Source: Dolichospermum compactum NIES-806 (GTDB lineage: Bacteria; Cyanobacteriota; Cyanobacteriia; Cyanobacteriales; Nostocaceae). From it: 64,000 nt of DNA. The notes below the pieces were generated by a model that was not told where the DNA came from, made no database searches, and saw only the letters and a program-made list of their open reading frames with translations. Below are positions 52,180-60,631 of the stretch, one piece after another. The stretch spans positions 3,730,304 to 3,794,303 of the forward strand of contig NZ_AP018316.1 of NCBI RefSeq assembly GCF_002368115.1, written 5' to 3'. Within the stretch, counting starts at the first letter, position 1, and each line of letters begins with the position of its first letter. A program made the position numbers and the translations under genes.

Positions 52180-53865
52180 ATGGAACAAGGTTACTCAGAC
52201 AAAGCATACCGTTGGAATCGGGAAGAATACTCTAGCAAACGCCGCTTTGTGGATATTTGGTCTTTTGTCTTGACCTTGATGTTCAAAATTTGGCGCTATA
52301 ACAAGGCTTGGAGTTACCCCGGTGGTGTAACAGAAGCCAAGCAAGCAGCTAGACGCAAAGCCCAAGCAATCTGGATTAAAACGACGTTTTTAGATTTGGG
52401 TCCGACTTTTATTAAGATTGGACAATTGTTTTCAACTCGTGCGGATATTTTCTCTGCTGAATATGTGGAGGAGTTATCTAAGTTACAAGATAGAGTCCCG
52501 GCATTTAGTTATGAACAGGTAGAAGGGATTATTGAGCAGGAATTAGGGAAGAAAATTTCCGTCCTGTTCCAAGATTTTGAACCTGTTCCCTTGGCTGCTG
52601 CTAGTTTGGGTCAAGTCCATAAGGCTATTTTGTATACTGGTGAATCAGTGGTTGTCAAGGTGCAACGCCCTGGACTCAAAAAGCTGTTTGAAATTGATTT
52701 AGGCATTCTTAAAGGTATTGCTCGCTATTTTCAAAACCATCCCAAATGGGGACGGGGGAGAGATTGGATGGGTATATATGAAGAATGTTGTCGGATTCTC
52801 TGGGAAGAAATTGATTATCTGAATGAAGGACGCAACGCCGATACTTTTCGCCGGAATTTCCGTATTTATGATTGGGTAAAAGTACCGAGAGTTTATTGGC
52901 GTTATGCTACCTCTAGAGTGATTACTTTGGAGTATGTGCCGGGGATTAAAGTTAGTCAATATGATGCTTTAGATGCAGCGGGTGTGGATAGAAAAGCGAT
53001 CGCTCGTTACGGCGCACAAGCATATCTACATCAACTTCTTAACAATGGTTTCTTCCACGCTGACCCTCACCCTGGTAATCTGGCAGTTAGTCCCGACGGG
53101 GCTTTGATTTTCTACGACTTCGGGATGATGGGAACAATTAAATCCAATGTCCGCGAAGGATTAATGGAAACTTTATTTGGCATCGCCCAAAAAGATGGCG
53201 ACCGTGTGGTAAAATCTCTAGTTGGTTTAGGAGCGATCGCCCCAGTTGAAGACATGGGACCTGTCCGTCGTTCAGTCCAGTTTATGCTGGATAACTTCAT
53301 GGATAAGCCCTTTGAAAACCAATCTGTGGCAGCCATCAGTGAAGACCTGTATGAACTCGCTTATGATCAACCATTTAGGTTTCCAGCAACCTTTACCTTC
53401 GTCATGCGGGCTTTTTCTACCCTTGAAGGAGTTGGTAAAGGTTTAGATCCAGAATTTAACTTTATGGAAGTTGCCCAGCCTTACGCAATGCAGCTTATGA
53501 CAAATAACAGTATTTCTGAGGGGAATAGCTTCTTGAATGAATTAAGCCGTCAAGCAGTCCAAGTCAGTAGCACTGCTTTAGGATTACCACGAAGATTAGA
53601 AGATACCCTAGATAAAATAGAACGTGGGGATATTCGACTAAGAGTTCGCTCCGTAGAAACTGAACGCCTGATACGGCGACAGGGTAATATTCAACTGGGA
53701 ATAAGCTATGCTCTTATTATCAGTGGTTTTACAATTGCTGCCACAATTCTCCTAGTTAGCCATTATGTATGGTTAGCAAGTCTGATTGGTCTAATTGCCG
53801 CATCAGTTTCATTCATGCTGGTTCGCTTGCTTTTACGCCTCGACCGTTATGATCGGATGTATTAA
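52180..53865 (+). CDS. ABC1/UbiB-family protein kinase-like protein
   Basis: 561 aa from ATG 52180 (MEQGYSDKAYRWNREEY); the frame is open to 52012 but that part is MITE sequence. ABC1 features: FIKIGQLFSTRADIF (KxGQ), AAASLGQVHKA alanine-rich loop, VVVKVQRPG Lys, HADPHPGNLAV and YDFGMMG metal-binding motif. Two hydrophobic helices near the C-terminus (LGISYALIISGFTIAATILL; WLASLIGLIAASVSFMLV) anchor it in membrane. In cyanobacteria and plastids the family influences prenylquinone metabolism and photooxidative stress. A PP2C gene follows 21 bp on. Confidence 0.93.
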   Translation: MEQGYSDKAYRWNREEYSSKRRFVDIWSFVLTLMFKIWRYNKAWSYPGGVTEAKQAARRKAQAIWIKTTFLDLGPTFIKIGQLFSTRADIFSAEYVEELSKLQDRVPAFSYEQVEGIIEQELGKKISVLFQDFEPVPLAAASLGQVHKAILYTGESVVVKVQRPGLKKLFEIDLGILKGIARYFQNHPKWGRGRDWMGIYEECCRILWEEIDYLNEGRNADTFRRNFRIYDWVKVPRVYWRYATSRVITLEYVPGIKVSQYDALDAAGVDRKAIARYGAQAYLHQLLNNGFFHADPHPGNLAVSPDGALIFYDFGMMGTIKSNVREGLMETLFGIAQKDGDRVVKSLVGLGAIAPVEDMGPVRRSVQFMLDNFMDKPFENQSVAAISEDLYELAYDQPFRFPATFTFVMRAFSTLEGVGKGLDPEFNFMEVAQPYAMQLMTNNSISEGNSFLNELSRQAVQVSSTALGLPRRLEDTLDKIERGDIRLRVRSVETERLIRRQGNIQLGISYALIISGFTIAATILLVSHYVWLASLIGLIAASVSFMLVRLLLRLDRYDRMY

Positions 53866-53886
53866 TTAATTGTTCACCAAAAATCT

Positions 53887-54615
53887 ATGAAACTTGAATC
53901 TACCGGTTGTACAGATCGGGGGCGTATTCGTGCTTATAATCAAGATTCCTACTATATTGATCCCGCAGGGCGATTCTTTATAGTCGCTGACGGGATGGGT
54001 GGTCATGCAGGAGGAGAAGAAGCCAGTCGCATCGCTACCGAAGAAATTCGTTCATATCTAGACAAAAATTGGCAATCCCCCCAATCTTCCTCGGAAATTT
54101 TAGAACAAGCTTTATCCACCGCCAATCAAGCCATAGTTAAAGACCAGCAAAATCATCCCGAACGTGCTGATATGGGAACAACAGCCGTAGTCATCATGAT
54201 TCGTCCAGATGAATTACCTGTATGTGGTCATGTTGGCGATTCCCGTCTTTACCGTCTGCGAAAATCACAATTAGAACAAATTACAGAAGACCATACCTGG
54301 ATCGCCAAAGCCCTGAAAATTGGCGACATTACTGCTGATGAAGCCAGAGTTCATCCCTATCGCCACGTTTTATCTAGTTGTTTAGGCAGAGAAGACCTCC
54401 ATCACATTGATATTCAACCAATAACTCTAGAACAGGGCGATCGCCTACTTCTCTGTAGTGATGGACTTACAGAAGAACTCATAGATCAGAAAATCTTTGA
54501 ATACATCAAGGACGCACCTAATTTAGAACAAGCTGCTCATAACCTAGTTGAAGCCGCTAAAGAAAAAGGTGGACACGATAATATTACCGTCGTCCTCGTG
54601 TCTGTAGAAAACTAA
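53887..54615 (+). CDS. PP2C-type Ser/Thr protein phosphatase
   Basis: 242 aa, Stp1/PstP-like size. Metal-binding Asp residues are in FIVADGMGGHAGGEE, VGDSRLYRL, LLCSDGLTEELID and GGHDNITVVLV. Starts with STGCTDRGRIRAYNQDSYYI, a normal PP2C opening. It lies 21 bp after the ABC1 kinase gene, so the two are probably one operon. Confidence 0.95.
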   Translation: MKLESTGCTDRGRIRAYNQDSYYIDPAGRFFIVADGMGGHAGGEEASRIATEEIRSYLDKNWQSPQSSSEILEQALSTANQAIVKDQQNHPERADMGTTAVVIMIRPDELPVCGHVGDSRLYRLRKSQLEQITEDHTWIAKALKIGDITADEARVHPYRHVLSSCLGREDLHHIDIQPITLEQGDRLLLCSDGLTEELIDQKIFEYIKDAPNLEQAAHNLVEAAKEKGGHDNITVVLVSVEN

Positions 54616-54719
54616 TATAGCGGTATGCACTTGCATGAGATACATCATAGCCCCCTCATCGCTTGCGGGGAGGGGGTTGGGGTTGGGGTTCTTGTATCTC
54701 ACTCAATCGAGAACCGCTA

Positions 54720-54801
54720 TAGGAGTCAGGAGTCAGGAGTTTAGGAGTATGGCTAACGCCACGCTGCGCTATCAGGAGAAAGAAGAAAATTCTTTCCCTA
54801 T
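54720..54801. repeat. Dispersed about 90-bp repeat, inverted copy
   Basis: Reverse complement of 41296-41386 with few differences; includes GGAGTATGGCTAACGCCACG and AGTCAGG heptads. Confidence 0.75.
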
Positions 54802-55206
54802 TACCTATTACCTGTCACCTGTCACCTTCCCCCTGCCTGTTCCCTAAAAAAAGTAAATATACTTAACAATTTGTTCAAATTGAGCATTTTTTATATTAGT
54901 AATTTGATAAAAATATTTTTAATCTCCAAAAATTACCACAGGAGCTTAAATTTCTATAATTTCCACAATTGACAGATTGCACTTTGTAGTCTGCCTTAAA
55001 TAAATAGCAAATAAGCGGTTAAGACATCAAAGAATCAATATCAGTGCCAAACATTAAACTTGCCTGTCTCTTGATTTCTCACCGATAACCCCTAAATACC
55101 AACCAACCCTTAACTACTTTAACTTAAAGAATCTTCACTAAAATCAAACCATCCAACTTGCACAAATCCGCTCTCTGCGGAGTTGATTCTTGTATAAGTA
55201 GATTCA

Positions 55207-55220
55207 GTACCAATACATAC
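55207..55220 (+). promoter_or_regulatory. Candidate NtcA-binding site upstream of nblA
   Basis: GTAccaatacaTAC matches the GTA-N8-TAC palindrome of the nitrogen regulator NtcA exactly, 264 bp before the nblA start. A TAAATT -10 candidate lies only 10 bp downstream, not at the usual about 22 bp, so the linked promoter is uncertain. Confidence 0.5.
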
Positions 55221-55483
55221 CCCAGAAAAATAAATTCAAAAAGATGGGCAAATTGTCAAATACTTGTTATCTTTCTTAATATAAAGAGACAAATGTTAAG
55301 CAAAATCTAGCCCAAGGATTACCTCTTCGGACTTCTATGTAATTCAACAGATTGCAAATAAAGGAACTCAGGAATTTAAATAACAAGCAACAACCTGTTT
55401 AACCTTTAAATCGTGACTTCCAACTTTTCAATTCTGTTATCAATTTATTTCGACTTTAAACCTTGTTTGTTTTGGAGTTCATT

Positions 55484-55681
55484 ATGAATCAACGAACTGA
55501 ACTATCTTTGGAACAGCAATTTAGCATTCGCTCCTTTGCCACACAAGTCCAACACATGAGCCACGAACAAGCTCAGGATTTTTTGGTTAAACTGTATGAG
55601 CAAATGGTCGTCCGTGAAGCAACTTACCAAGAAATGCTCAAACACCAATGGGGTCTAGAATCAGATCCCAATATGGCATAG
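55484..55681 (+). CDS. nblA: Phycobilisome degradation protein NblA
   Basis: 65 aa from ATG 55484, preceded by GGAG. An upstream in-frame TTG would add seven residues. LSLEQQFSIRSFATQVQHMS and FLVKLYEQMVVREATYQEML then KHQWGLE are typical. NblA binds phycobiliproteins and recruits Clp protease for their degradation in nitrogen or other nutrient starvation. The NtcA-type site upstream fits induction by nitrogen stress. Confidence 0.93.
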   Translation: MNQRTELSLEQQFSIRSFATQVQHMSHEQAQDFLVKLYEQMVVREATYQEMLKHQWGLESDPNMA

Positions 55682-55728
55682 AGTTACTAATGAGTCACTT
55701 CTCCTGTATCGCAGTGAAAGCCAAGTAA

Positions 55729-56046
55729 CTAACTTAATGTTTGTCCGAGATAATTATGTTGAAGCAGAAAAGTATACTGCCGCTCTCCTTCATGAAGTCG
55801 TCCTTTATACTGGAAAGAAATTTCTGGGCGATCGCTGTTAGGAAAGATTAATTTTGTAGCTATAGAGAACCAATTATCTCGATTCCAAACCACTAATGTT
55901 AAACCTTTCAAGGGGATTGGTTGACTATTGCGCTCCAACTAACTTGGATCACCCACCGTCCTGGTTCTAATAAAAAAGTATGTCCCACCTGCTAAATCCC
56001 TTGTTTTAATCCAGCACAGTCGAAGTTTAGAAATACTTGCTAACAT
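55729..56046 (-). pseudogene. Conserved about 106-aa protein broken by two frameshifts
   Basis: The ATG at 56046 opens MLASISKLRLCWIKTRDLAG then GTYF, after which the frame fails at a run of six T. Removing one T would continue LLEPGRWVIQVSW. A second shift near 55932-55938 then leads to ERNSQPIPLKGLTLVVWNRD and on to GEIRQ-like C-terminal residues ending QHNYLGQTLS. A 4-base loss (TTGG from a TTGGTTGG) would explain it. Only the last 69 codons remain open as an ORF. Whether these are real mutations or sequence errors cannot be told here. Confidence 0.55.
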
Positions 56047-56072
56047 AGTATTTTGAGAGACAAGAGACTAAA

Positions 56073-57224
56073 TTAGCGATAATTATCGTGAATTTCTCCT
56101 AAAAGCATCTCTTGATATGCTCCTGTGACTGCGGGTAAGTTACCAGGAATATTGATGTTTCGCCAGTATGCTAAAACCGCAAAAGCGATCGCTTCTTTAA
56201 ATGCAGCGCTTAAGCCAAACTTATCTGTAGTTGACACTGGAACATTCCCCAACAGCAACTGTAAGCGATTTTTTAAGTAACTATTACGACTGCCACCACC
56301 ACATAATATTACCTTATGTGGTCTTTTAGGGAGAAAATTATCATAACTATGGACAATAGAAACTGCCGTTAATTCTGTGATAGTTGCTAAAAAATCTGCG
56401 GCATTAAGTTGGTAGGGTTGGGCATCCTCTAAACAATCATGCAAATAGGTAATCCCAAATAACTCCCGTCCAGTAGATTTGGGTGGTGGTAAATGGAAAT
56501 ACTCGTGACTTAGCCATTTTTCCACCAAGGGGTAACAGGGTGTACCACTGGCTGCCCAATCACCATTATTATCATAGCTTTTAGTGCCACTTGTAAAATG
56601 CTGGACGGCTAGATCCAATAAACTATTACCTGGACCTGTATCCCAGCCGCGAATTTGCGACAACCAATCATCACTACGGGCAGGAAGATACGTAACATTA
56701 CCAATACCACCAATATTTTGAATACAACGTTCTTCCTGGAGATGACTGAGTAAATAGGCATCTACTTTAGGAACAAGGGGCGCACCGTGACCATAAGCAG
56801 CTATATCTGCTATTCGGAAATTACTGACAGTAGTAATACCTGTTAAGTGGGCAATCATCGCGCCCCGTCCCAATTGGCAGCTATAACCCAGTTCTTCTAG
56901 TCCTTGGGGTGGACGATGGTAAACAGTTTGACCATGAGAACCGATGAGAGTGGCTCTGGGATGACCAAATTGAATATGTTGAGCAGCTTGGGCAAAATTA
57001 TGAGCGATCGCATCATCTATTGCGGCTAAATCTGCCATTGATATCGCCGTACCAGCCCCCAGCCCAAGAATGTGTTCTCTGAGTTGAGGGGAGTAGGGAT
57101 AGGTTTCCCCTGCCAGTAATTTCACTTTCAAATCCAAATCTCTACCGGAAATTTCTACTAAAGCGGTATCTATCCCATCTACGGACGTACCACTCATTAA
57201 ACCAATTACGCGAGTCGGTTGCAT
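56073..57224 (-). CDS. anmK: Anhydro-N-acetylmuramic acid kinase
   Basis: 383 aa. Phosphorylates and opens 1,6-anhydroMurNAc in peptidoglycan recycling (EC 2.7.1.170). Signatures: IGLMSGTSVDGIDTALVE, LIGSHGQTVYHRPP, NIGGIGNVTYLPA, RGWDTGPGNSLLDLAV and VILCGGGSRNSYL. Full length. Confidence 0.95.
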   Translation of the reverse strand: MQPTRVIGLMSGTSVDGIDTALVEISGRDLDLKVKLLAGETYPYSPQLREHILGLGAGTAISMADLAAIDDAIAHNFAQAAQHIQFGHPRATLIGSHGQTVYHRPPQGLEELGYSCQLGRGAMIAHLTGITTVSNFRIADIAAYGHGAPLVPKVDAYLLSHLQEERCIQNIGGIGNVTYLPARSDDWLSQIRGWDTGPGNSLLDLAVQHFTSGTKSYDNNGDWAASGTPCYPLVEKWLSHEYFHLPPPKSTGRELFGITYLHDCLEDAQPYQLNAADFLATITELTAVSIVHSYDNFLPKRPHKVILCGGGSRNSYLKNRLQLLLGNVPVSTTDKFGLSAAFKEAIAFAVLAYWRNINIPGNLPAVTGAYQEMLLGEIHDNYR

Positions 57225-57606
57225 TGACTCAAATACTTTTATGAATTTGCGATCGTAGTGTAATTGATCCTATTACCCATGTCAAAACAATACTTTGACT
57301 ATGCTTGAATTTAAAAATCCCTTTTTATAAAGTAATACTATTGCCAATTTTCCAAAATATGTCTGAAACCCAATAAAATCGTGACGATACAGCACTTTCC
57401 GGTGTTATGAGGTACACATCTAGCGGGCAAGATGCCCGCACCACAAGAGTTTCATGATTCAACCTTGTACCTCATTAGAGCGGAATCTGCTGTATCAATA
57501 GGGTTTCAGGGCTTTGGCAATAGTATTGATAAGGAGAATGCCGAAAACCCTTGCAAGCCCTGCGCCCCTACATTTTATGCCACGCTTCACTATCAGCAAC
57601 CCCTAA
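57225..57606. other. Intergenic region with a palindromic element
   Basis: 382 bp between anmK and the end of the kdp operon. Contains the element at 57386-57496 and, after it, a GGGTTTCAGGG...AACCC...CCCTGCGCCCC dyad with AATGCCGAAAACCCTTG that also occurs near 46466-46486. Confidence 0.55.
57386..57496. repeat. 111-bp MITE-like element (family F)
   Basis: Imperfect 32-bp terminal inverted repeats: GATACAGCACTTTCCG ... TATGAGGTACA on the left, TGTACCTCATTAGAGCGGAA ... TGCTGTATC on the right. A small inner GCGGGCAAGATGCCCGC palindrome. No coding capacity. Confidence 0.75.
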
Positions 57607-58206
57607 CTAATTTTGCTGAAGATTAATATCTTGTAAATCCAAAGCATAATTTAAACGTAAAATATTTACCCCTGGTTCACCAAAAATTCCTAAAAACCTG
57701 CCATCAAAATACTTATTAATCAACGGAATAATATCATCTTCCTGAATACCCCGTGCCTGTGCCACTCTCTCTATTTGTTGTCGTGCTGCTTTTAAAGAAA
57801 TATGTGGGTCTAAACCAGACCCTGACGTATAAATCAAATCACCCACAGGTTGTTTATCCTGATTCTGTAATTCTTCCACCTGCTTGAGAATACGTTTTTT
57901 AAGTTCTGGGTTAGTGGGAGCGAGATTACTACCTCCAGAAATACCAGTCGGTTGAGCTTTTTTACCTTGACTATATCTAACAGCGCTAGGACGACCATGA
58001 AAATAACGATCAGATGTAAATCCCTGACCAATTAAAGTCGAACCAATAAGTTGATTATTGATATTTGAAATCATACTACCATTAGCTGAAATGGGGAAAA
58101 AAGACTGACCGACTAGCAATATAAAAAGAGGATAGACAATTGCTGTTAATAACCAAATTACCAAAGTTATTCTAATTGCCTTGAAAGTTTCTCTAAAAAT
58201 AGACAT
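57607..58206 (-). CDS. kdpC: Potassium-transporting ATPase subunit C
   Basis: 199 aa. One N-terminal transmembrane helix (ITLVIWLLTAIVYPLFILLV), then a periplasmic domain with GSTLIGQGFTSDRYFHGRPS, SGGSNLAPTNPELKKRI and TSGSGLDPHISLKAARQQIE. Chaperone for nucleotide binding by KdpB. 219 bp after kdpB. Confidence 0.96.
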   Translation of the reverse strand: MSIFRETFKAIRITLVIWLLTAIVYPLFILLVGQSFFPISANGSMISNINNQLIGSTLIGQGFTSDRYFHGRPSAVRYSQGKKAQPTGISGGSNLAPTNPELKKRILKQVEELQNQDKQPVGDLIYTSGSGLDPHISLKAARQQIERVAQARGIQEDDIIPLINKYFDGRFLGIFGEPGVNILRLNYALDLQDINLQQN

Positions 58207-58245
58207 AATTTAATCTTGATTTAATCTTGAATTTAATAAGAGGAT

Positions 58246-58359
58246 TCACCGAAGTAGGCTCCCAGTCAGGATATAGGAGTAAAAGTGCTGTATGGCTTTT
58301 TCTATAAATTTTGTAACCCATTTAAAATCATTCTGGTTGAAAAATGGTATTATTTTCAT
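58246..58359 (-). CDS. Possible 37-aa ORF between kdpB and kdpC
   Basis: ATG at 58359, TGA at 58246. Reads MKIIPFFNQNDFKWVTKFIE then KAIQHFYSYILTGSLLR. It has no obvious membrane helix of KdpF type. A small gene is sometimes found at this place in cyanobacterial kdp operons, so it could be a relic or a true small protein; the evidence is position only. Confidence 0.25.
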   Translation of the reverse strand: MKIIPFFNQNDFKWVTKFIEKAIQHFYSYILTGSLLR

Positions 58360-58425
58360 AAAGCAAAAGGTAAGATAACAAGAGGTAAAAGGCAAGAATT
58401 ACCAATTACCTATTCACATAATTAT

Positions 58426-60522
58426 TTACGCTAAACCCACAAATGTAATCATCATATCTATTAATTTAATCGCAATAAATGGAGCAATCACCCCACCTAA
58501 GCCATAAATTAAAATATTTCGTTGCAGAAGTTGATTAGCGGTTAAAGGTCGAAACTGAATACCTTTTAATGCTAAAGGAATCAAAGCCGGAATAATTAAA
58601 GCATTGTAAATCAACGCCGAAAGAATAGCCGAATTAACGCTACTCAACTTCATAATATTCAAACTTCCTAAATTAGCAGCGGTGAAAAGTACGGGAATAA
58701 TCGCAAAATATTTAGCAATATCATTAGCGATAGAAAACGTCGTCAACGCTCCACGAGTAATTAACAATTGCTTGCCGATACTAACGATATCAATTAATTT
58801 GGTGGGATCAGAATCTAAATCCACCATATTAGCCGCTTCCTTAGCTGCTTGCGTTCCCGTATTCATTGCCAGACCTACATTAGCTTGTGCCAAAGCGGGA
58901 GCATCATTAGTTCCATCCCCTGTCATCGCTACAATTTTACCCTCAGCCTGTTCCCGTTGAATTACACTGATTTTATCTTCTGGTGTCGCTTCAGCAATAA
59001 ATTCATCTACTCCAGCTTCTTGGGCAATCACAGAAGCAGTAATTCGGTTATCTCCCGTCAGCATGATAGTCCGTACTCCCATCCGTCGGAGTTGGTCAAA
59101 TCGTTCGCGGATACCAGGTTTCACAATATCTTTGAGATAGATAACACCATAAATTTTGTTATCCAGACATACTGCTAAAGGTGTACCCCCTTGACGAGAA
59201 ACTTGTTCATAAGCAACATCTAATTCTGGGGTATTCTGTCCATGACGGGAGAGAACAAAGCCTTTAATTGCTTCTACTGAGCCTTTCCGTACTTCCATAC
59301 CCCCAGGTAAATTAGTACCACTCATGCGGGTTTTTGCCGAAAATTCTATCCCCTGTGCTTGTTTGTGGTTTAAATCAAAATTTGCCCCTAACTTTTCTGC
59401 CAGTCGGACAATAGATTTACCTTCTGGAGTATCGTCAAAAATACTAGCCGCCAAAGCCACGTTAGCAATTTCTGTAATTGAATGACCATTGATGGGGATA
59501 AACTCTTCTGCTAAACGGTTGCCAAGGGTGATTGTTCCAGTTTTATCAAGCACCAGAGTATTAATATCGCCACAGGCTTCTATTGCCCTACCAGAGGTGG
59601 CAATGACGTTAAATTGTGCCACTCTATCCATACCCGCAATACCAATGGTACTCAGTAAACCGCCAATAGTTGTGGGGATAAGGGCTACCAAAAGAGCAAT
59701 GAGAACAGGAATGCTCACAGGACTATTCACATAGTAGGCAAAGGCGGGCAGGGTGGCTACTACGAATAAAAATACTAAACTCAGAACTGCTAATAATACT
59801 GTTAAGGCAATTTCATTAGGGGTTTTAGTCCGTTCTGCTCCTTCGACCAGAGCAATCATCCGGTCAATAAAGCCTTTGCCTGGTTCAGCAGTAACACGAA
59901 TAATCAGTTCATCAGAAATTATGCGTGTACCACCTGTAACTGAACTGGCAACGTCTGAACCTGATTCTTTGAGGACTGGGGCAGATTCACCTGTAATTGC
60001 TGATTCATCTACAGAAGCAACACCCATGATGACTTCACCATCTGCGGGTATCACATCGCCTGAGACTACATATATAGTGTCTCCCTGTTTTAAGCTGTTG
60101 GCAGGAACTTCTGTAATTGTGCCGTCAACGGTGATAGTTTTGGCAATGGTGGCTGATTGGGTGGAACGTAAGGTATCGGCTTGGGCTTTACCTCGTCCCT
60201 CGGCTACGGCTTCGGCAAAGTTGCTAAATAGAACTGTGAATAATAAAATTCCCGTTAATAGTCCGTTAAACAGATGGGGATTTTTTTGATTTATTGGACC
60301 GAACAATTCGGGGTAAATGGTGACTGAGAAAGTGATAATTGTTCCCATCCATACTAAAAACATGACTGGATTTTTGATGGCATACTGGGGATACAGTTTA
60401 ATGAAAGCATCTCCTATTGCCCGGAAATACATTCCTTTGTTAGATACTCGCGTTTTTCTGTGTTTCTTACGGCGATAAGGAGGACGGGGAGCTTTAGAAT
60501 TAGAGGTGGTTGCTGAGTTCAT
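58426..60522 (-). CDS. kdpB: Potassium-transporting ATPase ATP-binding subunit B
   Basis: 698 aa P-type ATPase. Phosphorylation site LVLDKTGTITLGNR, actuator loop DESAITGESAPVL, hinge MLTGDNRITASVIA and MTGDGTNDAPALAQANVG. About seven transmembrane helices. Energises high-affinity K+ uptake with KdpA and KdpC. The N-terminus has an extra basic segment (RRKKHRKTRVSNKGMY). Confidence 0.97.
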   Translation of the reverse strand: MNSATTSNSKAPRPPYRRKKHRKTRVSNKGMYFRAIGDAFIKLYPQYAIKNPVMFLVWMGTIITFSVTIYPELFGPINQKNPHLFNGLLTGILLFTVLFSNFAEAVAEGRGKAQADTLRSTQSATIAKTITVDGTITEVPANSLKQGDTIYVVSGDVIPADGEVIMGVASVDESAITGESAPVLKESGSDVASSVTGGTRIISDELIIRVTAEPGKGFIDRMIALVEGAERTKTPNEIALTVLLAVLSLVFLFVVATLPAFAYYVNSPVSIPVLIALLVALIPTTIGGLLSTIGIAGMDRVAQFNVIATSGRAIEACGDINTLVLDKTGTITLGNRLAEEFIPINGHSITEIANVALAASIFDDTPEGKSIVRLAEKLGANFDLNHKQAQGIEFSAKTRMSGTNLPGGMEVRKGSVEAIKGFVLSRHGQNTPELDVAYEQVSRQGGTPLAVCLDNKIYGVIYLKDIVKPGIRERFDQLRRMGVRTIMLTGDNRITASVIAQEAGVDEFIAEATPEDKISVIQREQAEGKIVAMTGDGTNDAPALAQANVGLAMNTGTQAAKEAANMVDLDSDPTKLIDIVSIGKQLLITRGALTTFSIANDIAKYFAIIPVLFTAANLGSLNIMKLSSVNSAILSALIYNALIIPALIPLALKGIQFRPLTANQLLQRNILIYGLGGVIAPFIAIKLIDMMITFVGLA

Positions 60523-60631
60523 ATATAAGTAATTTTTTAGGAGTCAGGAGTTAGGAGTTAGAAGAAAGAAGGAAGAAGACAGAAAGAAGGAAATTATCTT
60601 CATCTTTGTTATCTCTATTCCCTCATTTTTG

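Larger units (their letters stand above)
54616..55483. other. Long intergenic region: repeats, then nblA regulatory region
   Basis: 868 bp. The first part has a hairpin region around CTTGCGGGGAGGGGGTTGGG (54660-54720) and the inverted 90-bp repeat at 54720-54801. From 54850 on it is AT-rich and gene-free, with an NtcA-type site at 55207-55220. Long leaders upstream of nblA are plausible. Confidence 0.6.
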
